Shown one piece after another: positions 47,960-59,503 of a stretch of DNA of 64,000 nt. The notes below the pieces were generated by a model. It was given only the letters and a program-made list of their open reading frames with translations, did not search any database and had not been told where the DNA came from. The position numbers were made by a program, and so were the translations under genes. Source of the stretch: Cercis canadensis (lineage: Eukaryota; Streptophyta; Magnoliopsida; Fabales; Fabaceae). The stretch lies in contig QAOA01002417.1 of the NCBI GenBank assembly GCA_003255065.1, positions 754,122 to 818,121 on the forward strand, written 5' to 3'. Numbering within the stretch: position 1 is the stretch's first letter; the number at the start of each line of letters is the position of its first letter.

Positions 47960-49309
47960 TTACTCTTTGTAGATTGAGTTCCATGTAAAATCTTATGTAC
48001 CACTTTCAACAAGTTCTAGCTTGAAATTAACGATTAAGAATGTTTTTGTTAATTATAATTAGTATTCTTCTTCATTCATACAATTAAGACTCATAATCTG
48101 ATCTTAATTATCTGACGTGGGATAAAGGAAGAAACAATATTATGTGATTGTGAAGGATGATTTTGTTAATTTGGCATTGCTGGTAATATAATTAAGGCCC
48201 ATTATGTTACTAAAATTCTCTTTGAATAAGTAAATCTACCTTGTAGGAGTAGAGAAGTAATTCAGAAACTAAATGGATAAATTTGTTGACTGTTATCAGT
48301 TTCATTATTATTATTTTTTAACTAATTAGAATTTTTTCTTCCCGGAACTTTTTTTTTTTTTTGCTGAGATTTTCCCGAAAATGTTTAGATGTTGAATATA
48401 AGCCCAAGAATAAAGCGTACAAAGTCAAATAGGCCTGAGCCCATTCCTTCCAACTAACCCAATCCCACTGAACTTATTAATGGCCCATTTTATGGGAAAA
48501 GACAACTACTTCAGTTTCTCTATTTATTTAAAATTTTATATTATATAAAATTACCATATAATATCTAAAGGGTATAAAATATCTTTATTAGTACCTGATT
48601 TTTATTTTAAAATTATAAATAATGATGAAATAGTTAGATACTGGTTAATCGTCAAATAATGTAGTTAAATACTATAACTATTGAGTTATTTTTCTAATAT
48701 TATGAGAGAGTGGCAAATACTAAACCTATGTGCATAGTTTCTTTTTTTTTAAAAAAAAGAATTTTTTTTATTAGATAAGTAGAACTAAATTTTTTAGTTA
48801 AGGATATTGAGGATGGAGAAAATGAGAGTTTGATTATTTAAATTTTAATTATTTTTTATAAACTTTTTTTTTTAATGTAATTAACAATAAAAGAATATCC
48901 AATGGTATAGATTTTAAATGTTAAGCAAAGTAGTGTGAGCTTTGAAAATGGAAAAAGTAGTGCATTTAGTATTAAATAAATCGGAAGAAAAATTTCCCCC
49001 AAAATCGGTGATCATTATTTTGACCGAAGTTTCCATAGAATGATTCATAGGACCCCCAGAAAATGAGTTGGAAAATTGACACTTGTTTGGGAGATCAGTT
49101 AATTTTCAGGGGACAGGGTCTGCACATTTTGCCACAGGCAGCAAAGCCACCAACTACCATGGCGACATTAATGTCCAACATTAAGCTCTGCGTCAAGGTG
49201 ACCACAGACAACTGGGACATTGCTCTTCTTGTCTTATTATTCGGAGTATTATACTTTGATAAGCACAAAATATTCAGGACTCATGGTTTTGAGATTTGTT
49301 TACAGAGAG
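47960..49309. other. Intergenic and 5' leader of the MLO-like gene
   Basis: About 1.3 kb, very AT-rich in 48500-48900. Upstream ATGs at 49063 and 49159 open a frame that overlaps the MLO start out of frame (see findings). Confidence 0.5.
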
Positions 49310-52300
49310 ATGGGGAAAGAAAATGGCGAAGGACCATCTTTGGAAGAAACCCCCACTTGGGCAGTTTCAACTGTAATCACTCTCTTGGTTGCTCTTGGTT
49401 TCTTGTTTCATCGCACCCTCAAAAAATTTGGAAAGGTATTGTGCCTATTCTCTGTTTCCTCTCCTTCCAATTTCTCCCTCTTGTTGTGTTTTTTCTTGGG
49501 CTTCTAACGTTAGTTTATTATGAATCCCACAGTGGTTGGATAGAACTAAGAGAAAATCTCTGCTTGCCGCGTTGGAGAAGATCAAAGAAGGTATGGAATT
49601 GTAACCCCAAATGGGGTTCTCTTCACCGTTTCAGTAACTTGTTCTACGAACGTTTAGATGTGATGAGTACCAATTAACTGTAATGAAATGATTGTCATCT
49701 CCAAGCAGAGCTAATGCTCTTTGGGCTTCTGTCATTGCTGATGGGTCATTGGATTATTTTCGTGGCAAAGATTTGTGTTAAGTCATCAGTATTAAGCAGC
49801 AGATTTTATCCCTGTGCATTGAAGAGTGATTCTCGAATTTTCTGGACGAATTCAGAATATTCAAACAAGACGGTTTTTAAAGAGCAAGTGAAAAATGGGA
49901 CTCATGATTATTGTGCTGAGGTAGTTTTTTATTCCTTCTAGAATTCTAGTTAACTTTGCAGACGCTTCACTTATAAATCATCTATGTTTTAGCTGTTAGT
50001 TGGTAGTGCAAGTAAGTTAACTTTTAACTCTTCATTTGCTTTCCAGGGTTATGAGTCATTCGCTTCTCATGAAAGCCTTGAGCAGCTTCATCGTTTTGTG
50101 TTTGTTCTTGGGATCACCCATGTTTCTTACAGTTTCATTGCTGTTGCCCTGGCCATGATTAAGGTTAACATATATCATCACTAAACCATCTTCCTTACAC
50201 TAATTTTAGAGCTTAGAATTGGTGTCTGAGCACTGAATTTCGTATTTTCATTTATGCAGATATATAGCTGGAGAACATGGGAAAATGAGGCAAAGACTAT
50301 GGCTATACAAAGCATACAAGGTCTAGAATCACACATCTGATGACAGCGATCATTAGTCTATTGCTTTTTACCTGATGTTGCTTTTAATCCCTTCTGAAAA
50401 TCAGTTTTTTTTTTTTATTTAAATAAATCAATTTTCTGGGTGTAGATACTACATCAAACAAATTGAGTCGGCTTTCTACTTTCATCTTTCACCACACATC
50501 CCATCCTTGGAGTCAGCACAGAGTTCTTGTTTGGCTGGTACTCTACATTGTCTTCTTTTTTTATCAACCTCTTTTTGTAGTTCAAACTATTTGAATATGC
50601 TTGAATATTACATCTACTCATGCTTAATTGCTACACGTTGATATTTTTTCATAGTATTATTAGGTAAATATCAAAGTTCTGGTACAAAATCAAAATAGAT
50701 ATGCTTGTCTTCTGGATTGTAATTTGTTTCACAACTACGTTAACTGCTATGGAGTCCTCCCCATATACCCGCTATTTTGACATGTGCCATAAGGATGTTT
50801 CCAACAATAAAAACAATGTTGATTTCTGTGTGTTTGCTACAGTTTTATCTTTCTTTATTCTGGGTTCTTGGGCACTTTTAGTAGCATTTACTTAGGCTGC
50901 CTAGAATACTGATAAACCTAAGTTGCAGCTATGTTTTAGCAGGCAATTCTGGAGTTCCATCAACCGAGCTGATTACATGGCATTGCGCTTAGGCTTCATT
51001 ACTGTGAGTACTTTCTGGTCATGACTCACAGCTGTGGTTTATTTACCAGTACTTTTGTGTCAACAGTCAAGATTTCCATTCCATCAGAAAATTGTCTTAT
51101 ATGTGCCAAGTCCAGATTTCTTAGCGGCGTGATTCTTAATTCTGGTTGCCATGTCTGAAAAAATTGATGGTAGAATTTAAATGTGACATTTCAATTGCAG
51201 TATATGTGATGACTTTTCATACAATCCAAAGAGAAAGGAAATATCCTTAATTTCTAGTCCACAAGTACTGCCTTTTTATTTTTCCTTTGGGCAAAAAAAA
51301 TGTTGACGTGAAGAGGAAAAAAAACTAAATTTGCAAGGCTAATGTTGCTGTATTCTATTCTGTTTCTGGTGCTCTATAGACTCATCAGCTTCCTTTGACA
51401 TACGATTTCCACAACTATATGCTTCGAAGCATGGATGACGAATTTCGTGACATTGTTGGCATTAGGTATTGTTTCTTTACTCAGATCGGATTTGGTGGCT
51501 GGCTTCATCATATTAATTTCTGGTAATATAGGGATATGCTTTCAAATTTTGAATTTTATAGTCTATTATTATAATTCATTTGAGGTATATAACTCTGATT
51601 TTATGGAAATGATAAAAACCACGGCAAGAAGATTGACGCCAAATACATTAGTCTGACAAGAGAGTATGTTTCTGGTTTTCAAATGAAGACCAAAGACAAG
51701 TAATTTGCTAAATGAAGGGCACTTTCCAAAATTTCCTTTTATTTTCTTGATGCTATTATGGTATGAAAATAAAGACATATGACTACAAATACTCATGAGT
51801 TTCTTGACGGCTGTGACCAAACTGAGTATATTGACCATCGTCAGTGTCACCATCCAATTAGAATTGTCATTATTTTCAGTCTGCAGTCTCATGATTATTA
51901 CATTAAGTTGTGCTCATGAAAATTTTGGGTTGCTCCTAGAAATCCATTTGATTGCTTGATTTGGACTTTTTTTTTACAGTGTGCCTCTCTGGATATATGC
52001 CATATGTTGCATTTTTCTAGATTTTCATGGTAAGTTTCTGTGAGTCTTAAATTAAGCTTAGCACTCTGCAGCTCAGACTTGATAATGACAGAATTTCAGA
52101 GAATATTTACATATAAAACTTGAAGAAAATAATTTTGGTTCTTTGGAACAATTAGACATGCTTATCAGCTTATAGATTTGTATGACATTGACATATTATT
52201 TTTTCCTCTGCAATAGTTTTCTACTTCTCGTCATGGACTTAATCAGAGTGCAAACTTTATTATTTTTATTCAGGAAGCAACATCTACTTTTGGCTTTCCT

Positions 52301-53685
52301 TCTTACCAGCAATTGTAAGTTCTGATGATATCTGTTGTGACTTGTTCACATACTATTTACCACCAGTACTATCCACTAATGATTTTTCCTGTCTATGTTC
52401 TCCTATATTGGCTAACAATTTAGTTGATCCTCATAATTGGTACCAAACTGCACCGAGTAGTGGTGAAGTTAGCTGTTGAAATAATGGATAATTGCCCATG
52501 GCCATGTATGAAACAACATCAGTTTAACTTAAGAGATGATCTCTTTTGGTTTGGGAAGCCAAGGCTTCTGCTGCGGTTAATTCATCTGATATCCTTCTTG
52601 GTCAGTAAAGTTAGCTTTCCACTTTACTTTTCATAGCTGATTCATCTTTATTATTTCTTATAACTTCTTTTTTCCTTTCGCGATCTTGCAGAATGCATTT
52701 GAGATGGCATCATTCTTATGGTCCTTGGTAAGAAATCAGCATTGATTTTATATTGCAGTGTCTTCATGCAATCGTCATGAGCTTATTAGTTCTTAAATAC
52801 TCTGCTTTTTTCATATATTTTTTGGTATATGAAAAACCTTTATCCGTGCATGATTTCATGACGTTCTTATTGTCATCATCGAATAAAGTGCAAATACTAC
52901 TAACTGCCTTCTATATAAAAAGTGGAAAAGTTGCTCAGTATGTAAGATAAACTACTTTGGCTTCTTCGTTTTCTTTTTCAATTTTGTCTTGATCAGAAAG
53001 TTGTATTAAGTGTTGATAATAGTCCTTCTATTGGGTTGCAGTGGGAAATTAAGGAGCCTTATTGTTTCATGGACAACCATATCTTCATTGTGATCCGCTT
53101 GTCATTTGGGTAACACAATTGTCACAATGTTCTGTTTTTTTTCTGGTTGATCAACTTCTTACCTTGTCCTTTTCTTGCCTTTTTGTGTATTTTTATGTAA
53201 ATCACATCATACACTCAACATATTGCAATAGAATCATATTATTTATGCTTTTGATTACCACAGGATTACCTCCCAATTCTGGTGCAGCTTTATAACTTTT
53301 CCTCTCTATGTTATCATCACACAGGTATATATCCTAGTTCTTCTTCCTCCTCTACTTTCTCTCTCACGTGCACTTGCACTTGCACTCACAAACACACACA
53401 TTATCTCTCTCTCTGATATTGTTTATGTGATTGTAGATGGGTTCAAGGTTCAAAAAATCTGTGGTCTCTGAAAATGTAAGAAAATCACTCACTAAGTGGC
53501 AGAGGAGAGTGAAGGACAGACAAGGTTCCTCTGCTGCTCCTCTTAGAGGAAGGTCAACAGCATCGGATTCTAGTCTGCATGAAATGGATGAATCCAATGA
53601 CCATTCCATAAACAGTGAGGAAGGAAGCACGTCAGGAACTAAAGACGTTTGTTTCTCTCATCTTGACCATCTGTTAGAGCTCTAA
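49310..53685 (+). CDS. MLO: MLO-like seven-transmembrane protein
   Basis: Plasma-membrane protein of the plant MLO family; members set powdery-mildew susceptibility, root mechanosensing or pollen-tube reception. Fifteen exons: 49310-49435, 49533-49590, 49709-49920, 50047-50163, 50260-50320, 50446-50537, 50929-51003, 51380-51465, 51980-52029, 52274-52314, 52424-52600, 52692-52727, 53042-53109, 53264-53324, 53437-53685; 502 aa, phase closed. Marks: [117 protein letters not shown] and [12 protein letters not shown]. The calmodulin-binding region is [17 protein letters not shown] with its central Trp. It most resembles the MLO4/11/14 group. The C-terminal tail after it is only about 55 residues, short for the group. 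Confidence 0.94.
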
Positions 53686-54494
53686 AGAAATGAAACATTA
53701 CAAAGTGATACGAATTATAATGATAATCTTCATGTAAAAGAGGATTCATCTCTGCTTCCACTACCTTGACGTTCCTTTACTTGTGTTGTAGACATGTTGA
53801 TGAATTCTCCTAGAAACTCTTATTGTAAATTCACATATCAAAACAAGGGCTTGCGGAAATGTTTTTTTTCCTCTTCCAACATAATATAATTTTTTTTTAT
53901 AGGCGCAAGGCATTTTGCTAGTCTATACTAATATAAAAGGATTTTCCTTCTTTGGTGTCTACTTTTTGTTGTCTTTAAACCCAATATATTGTGTTTGCCA
54001 TTTTTTAGAAGGTTATAGAAAGATGTCCATTCTAATGTTCACCTTTCATAACCACACTAATTTCTCCCTCACTTTTAAAGTTTATATGGATAAAGATTAA
54101 CATTCATGTATTTTCGTAATAAGACCCTAGCATTGTTGTGCTCTAGGCAATCATGGTGGTATGTTTTCCTCTTTTTTTTTCCCTTCTAGAATGAAATTGC
54201 AAAGGCTTTCTTATATTACTGGTTTAATTTCTAACTAGTTTTAGTCCCTTGCAATGCACAGGAAAATATTAAAATAGAAGGAAGGCTTGTGAAGAGAGAC
54301 AAAAAATAAAAAAAAAATGTTAAAAGATAAATAGCGAGTACACAATGCACGAATAGTTATACTCACAAGAAAATGTTTCACTATTAGTTATATATAGAGA
54401 TTGAGCAAAAAACTGAAAAAAAAAAAAAAAAAAACTGAGAAAATGTTGGCCCTTGGGTTTTTGTTTTTAGGGGGCAGAATCTCTTTCTCGTTTT
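53686..54494. other. 3' flank of MLO-like gene, no gene
   Basis: About 800 bp of AT-rich DNA with A-runs near 54419-54434. Nothing recognisable until the LINE tail. Confidence 0.5.
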
Positions 54495-54766
54495 AGCTTA
54501 ATCCAAGAGATCAAAGCTATACAACACCGTCCTTGGGAGCTTAACTTCAAACATGTGTTTAGGGAGAGCAACATGTGCGTGGATGCTCTAGCTAGAAAGG
54601 GTCATGGTGGTAGTTTTTCTGTTGATCAGTTCTTTGCTCCTCCTATTTGTATTAGGGACCTTCTGCTAAAGGACTGCTTGGGTATTTTGGTACCCAGAGC
54701 AGTTCCTGTTTAACTGGTTTTGTTTTGCTGGGCTATTGCCCCGTTGGATAATAAAAAAAAAAAAAA
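54495..54766 (+). mobile_element. 5'-truncated LINE (non-LTR retrotransposon) 3' end
   Basis: An open stretch from 54498 to a TAA at 54711-54713 encodes the end of a plant LINE RNase H domain. WELNFKHVFRESNMCVDALA carries the typical ...RExNxxADxLA-like motif, and the frame ends VPRAVPV. A short 3' UTR and an A-run (54753-54766) follow. The preceding AGAATCTCTTTCTCGTTTTA and the following GAATCTCTTTCTCG (interrupted by N at 54781, then resuming TCTCTTTCTCGTTTA) look like a target duplication of about 15-18 bp. Truncated, polyadenylated and flanked: a standard dead-on-arrival LINE copy. Confidence 0.85.
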
Positions 54767-55078
54767 GAATCTCTTTCTCGNAAAAAAAAAAAAAATCTCT
54801 TTCTCGTTTAAGAAGGCCCAAAAGTAAAATTAGGCTAAAATTTGGGCCCTGACTAAATTATGAACCGTCTTTCGGGTCCAAGAACTGCTTCTCTTATGCG
54901 GCATTCATTTATTGGTTATCACGAATTCACTGCTGGGTTGCAGTAGCACCCGATTAAAACCCTGTTACCCAGCAGCAGCCTCTCTAGCAAGTAAAGTTCA
55001 GTTCTCCCCTCTATTTCGGAAACATTGGAAACTCTCGCTCTCGATCTTTCGCTTTGCTTCGATTCTAAATCTACGATC

Positions 55079-58000
55079 ATGGTGCTCGAGGTAAGCCCCG
55101 ATTTGTCTTCGTGTTGTGTTTAAGAACTCTATGCAAATTCCATATTCTTCTTCTTTGTGTCAGAAATTAGGGTTTTTCATTCATACTTCTGATTGGTTTA
55201 ATTGCTTCGTAGGCGACAATGATCTGTATTGACAATTCGGAATGGATGCGTAACGGAGATTACGCTCCTTCAAGGTTTCAAGCTCAAGCAGACGCTGTCA
55301 ATCTTATTTGTGGTGCTAAAACCCAGGTGAAGCTAATCGTGGATACTTCTTTCTAATTGTTTCTTTCCTGCTTCCCTTGGTTTCTGGAGAATTAGTGAGA
55401 CGTGAAGAAAACTTCTAATGTTATAGTTGGTTTTGGATAGGGTTATGGACTATTCTTTTGGGAAAAAAGAAGAAGAAACTGTCGTATTTTAAAATTGGAT
55501 TTACATTTGAAGTTTAGATACTCTCATAGGACTCGCTTTTGCATTGAATTTTGATGAATGTGTTTGGGTTGTTGTACAGTCTAATCCAGAAAATACAGTT
55601 GGAGTTCTAACAATGGCAGGGAAGGGGGTTCGCGTATTGGTCACTCCTACCAGTGATCTGGGCAAGATCTTGGCTTGCATGCATGGTCAGTTTTTATTTC
55701 TTGAATGCTTTTATTGATCTTTGTTTCTAGAGACTTGCAATTGAAGTTTATGATTTGTCCGATGCTATACTGGGAAAGTATTGGAAAAGACTGATGATTG
55801 AATCTGTCTGCCTTTTAAGGATAGTGCCAATACGAGCATACGTACAAATGGCTATCTTGGTTTTTATTAAGTATCTAGAGAATTGTGCCTCTGGTTTTTT
55901 TAATGATAAAACATTGAATTTTTTGCTGAGCCTTCTGAAGGAAACAGGACTTTTCAACAATATATATTGGGATTTTTATTTTGCTGCGGAAGCTGTTGAT
56001 TTAGTTCTGTGGATTGGTTCTAAGTGTATTGAGCTAGCTTATTTTCTTTTTGATGTTACTAGCAGCTGTGTAAGATCTGTTGTTATAGGGCAGGTTGTGT
56101 CAGTGAAGGTTGAACTTTATGAAACTCATTTCTGTAAATATTGAAGAAGGATTGCAACTCGTTTATAGCGTATTTTTCTGGTATGTTGTGTTACTTGTAT
56201 TCTTCTGTTCGTGTTAATTTTCTCTCTCTCTCCTCCCCCCAACAAAAAAAAAGGACTAGAAATAGGTGGTGAGATGAACCTAGCTGCTGGAATTCAGGTG
56301 GCGCAATTGGCTCTAAAGCATAGGCAAAATAAAAAGCAGCAGCAAAGGATCATTGTCTTTGCTGGAAGGTGTGTATTCCTGTTTCTTGTTCTTTTTGAAA
56401 CTATATCATTTTTGGTTATTCTCTTCTCTAATTTATCTCCTATTTGCTTTTAAAGTCCTATCAAGCATGAGAAGAAGTTGCTGGAGATGATTGGGAGGAA
56501 GTTGAAAAAGAATAGCGTAGCACTTGACATTGTCAATTTTGGTGAAGAAGATGAGGGGAAGACAGAGAAGCTGGAAGCACTTCTTGCTGCTGTTAACAAT
56601 AGCGATACCAGCCACATTGTTCATGTTCCATCGGGTCCAAATGCTCTTTCAGATGTACTTATAAGGTTTGTGTGTTCAATTGCTTCTTACTCTTTTTCTG
56701 TTTTTTTTTTCCTCTTTCTTGTACCAAAATTTCTGATCTAACTTCTGTATTTATACTTGGCCTTTTTTGTGTGGCAGTACACCTATTTTTACTGGTGATG
56801 GGGAAGGTGGAAGTGGTTTTGCAGCAGCTGCAGCTGCAGCTGCGGCTGGTGGTGTATCTGGTTTTGAGTTTGGTGTGGATCCAAACTTGGACCCTGAACT
56901 TGCTCTTGCTCTAAGAGTTTCAATGGAAGAGGAGAGGGCCAGACAAGAAGCAGCAGCCAAAAAGGCTGCAGAGGAGGCTGCTAAACAGGAGAAAGGTGGT
57001 GAGCAACCGGCCAGCTCACAAGATGCAACAATGACTGAACGTGCTACTGCAACAACTTCTGAAGCTGAGCACAAGACAAATGATTTGACGGTTTGTCTCT
57101 TTTGTGCTTTTACTCATGTGTATTGCATGTTCTGTCCTATGCTTGCTTAGGGATAATGATCAAAATGCATATAATGGTATCTAGGAGTAATTTCTTGTGA
57201 GATAATTTCCTCATTTGAGTGGAGGTGTAACTGATACATCAAAAGTTCTCTGAAATTCAGGAGGCTGGGCCCTTCTTGTGACTGTCTAGACTGCACTGTT
57301 GCCACTATTTTGTCCTTCTCAACTATCCTTCATCCACCTATTTTCACTACTGCAGTCCCCTAACATTATAGTGACTATTGCTGCAATCTACTTGAGCATA
57401 TTTTACCATCAGAAATGGAGGCTCCTCTTTCTTGTGCATACTACCATCAATTTGACAATGCTAATGTCATGTTTTAACCATCATATCACAAACAGCACCA
57501 TTTTGACCATCATAGCACCAATGTGATTGTTATACCCTAATTTTGCCTTTGGCATTGCTGGTGCTACTAATGTGATTAACTCTCCCTTCAGACGCTCACT
57601 CTCCATTCATGACTTAATGCACTATTTATGGTGATCCCTATGCACCACTTGCTATATCTCTGTTGTTCTATGCCTTATCTATCCTTGGAATGTTGCTTTT
57701 TCCCCTCTGGCTCAGTAGCAATATATTCTGTACTTATATTCTCCATTTTGGGGTGATTTAAACCTTGCCTTCACTTGTACCATAATTAATGTTTCATTTT
57801 TGGGCCTTGTGTTTGTCTGAGGGAAAGATTGATAGACTTATGGGTAGACACTTTTGGAAGGTGACTGAGCAATTGTATCTGAGAGTTGAGATGTGATGAT
57901 ATTATGAAGAATGTTTAGTTCATTTAAGTACATGCATATTGAGTAAGGGATTTCACATTGGTTTTGCCAACAATTTATTACCTATTTTTTGGCCAAAAAA

Positions 58001-59503
58001 AAAAGGGCAGTATTCATTTTTTGGGGGTGGGGGTTTACATGCATGTATGAGTAATTTAAGGTTTTTTGCATATCCTCAAAATTAGTCAATTGTCTTTCCA
58101 GTTGTTAACATATACATGTATAATGCAGGTCTAGGACCATTTATTTTATCTTCTGCTTGTTCTTGGAGCAGGAGGAATGGGTGTCAATATTAAGTTTTAT
58201 GTATCACATGGAAATCAATATTTCTAACAACATTTTGCTTTCAAAAGTGCAACCCCACATCAATGGATATGAATAAAGTTTCTTTCATTAGTTGATACAA
58301 CACATAAGCATTTGATCTTTTTTGATTTGCTTCTAGCTGATTTAGTTTTGGACAAGTTCTTACTGTTCTCTTTGAACTGAGCTTCAAATGGAAACAGGAT
58401 GATGAGAATGCTCTACTAAAGCAGGCACTTGCAATGTCAATGGATGATCCTGCCACTAACCACGATGTGAGAGATACCGATATGTCAGAAGCAGCTGCAG
58501 ATGATCCTGAGTTGGCTCTAGGTGAGTTATTATGTTGTTTAAGCATTCTTCATGTTTGCGTGGTCGAGTGATTTGCCAGTCTGTCTTTTACATCTTGTCC
58601 TTTTATCTACGAAAAGTGCCTTTTTTGTTATAATGCTTGATAATTGAACTAGTTCTGGGATTTTGAAAATTCAGCTCTTCAAAACATTTTATTTGTGGGT
58701 TAGTGAAGAGGGAGAGAAGATGTCTTGATGTTTGTACAGCTTTGCTTGTCTTTATCTATAACCTTTGTCATATTACTTTGATTCATAGGGATTGTTAACT
58801 TAAATACTTACTCAACCAACTCCTATCCCAATTGTTTGAAGGCTGGGTTTAGTTGGTTGATAGCATTCTCTGCTATGAAAAGCTTAGTTTTGACCTATAG
58901 TTGGGATTCAGTTGATTTTGCATGTTGTAGAATTTATGAGACATGCAACAACTTCCTGGTGATTATCTGATTTTCCCTGACATCTGGTCATATTTTGCTT
59001 GCAGCTCTACAATTGTCAGTACAGGACAGTACAAAAGACTCGGCAAGTCAGTCAGACATGAGTAAATTGTTGGCTGATCAGTCTTTTGTATCTTCCATCC
59101 TAGCATCGGTACGTCTGATAATATGTAATTATATTTTTTAAACTTTTTACTGGTAGACATAATAATCTCATTACATAGTAATTCATTGCTTCTGCAGCTT
59201 CCTGGAGTTGACCCAAATGATCCATCTGTCAAAGATTTGCTGGCTTCCATGCAAAATCAATCTGAGGTGAGTTTTTTTTTTTTTTTTNAATCAATCTGAG
59301 GTGATTTTTTTTTTTTTTTTTCTTCTTCTTTTTTTAACGTGTCCTATCCCCTTTACACTTGATGCTTCTATCTTATACATCTTGTGTCTGTCAATTGAAC
59401 TGTTGGTGTTTTGGTACATTTTCTCCATCTGATTGCACTTGTCAATATGTAGCCCCAGCAGAAGAATGAAGACAAACCACCAAGTGAGGAGGAGAAGAAG
59501 TAA
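55079..59503 (+). CDS. RPN10: 26S proteasome regulatory subunit RPN10 (ubiquitin receptor)
   Basis: Subunit of the 19S particle that binds polyubiquitin chains. Exons 55079-55090, 55213-55326, 55580-55685, 56254-56368, 56456-56665, 56778-57090, 58398-58521, 59005-59108, 59198-59266 and 59453-59503 give 405 aa with closed phase. The first exon is only 12 bp (Met-Val-Leu-Glu). Residues 1 to about 190 are the VWA domain ([56 protein letters not shown]). After a nine-Ala run come three ubiquitin-interacting motifs: [29 protein letters not shown] and [13 protein letters not shown]. The C-terminus [19 protein letters not shown] and an acidic KPPSEEEKK end follow. Intron 6 is 1.3 kb. The acceptor of exon 4 sits after a run of A (CCCCCCAACA then As, then AG). 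Confidence 0.96.

Noticed and set aside
57091-58397. Open frame at 57299-57526 in the large RPN10 intron as a nested gene
   Set aside because: No recognisable domain and no promoter or splice signals; treated as intron.
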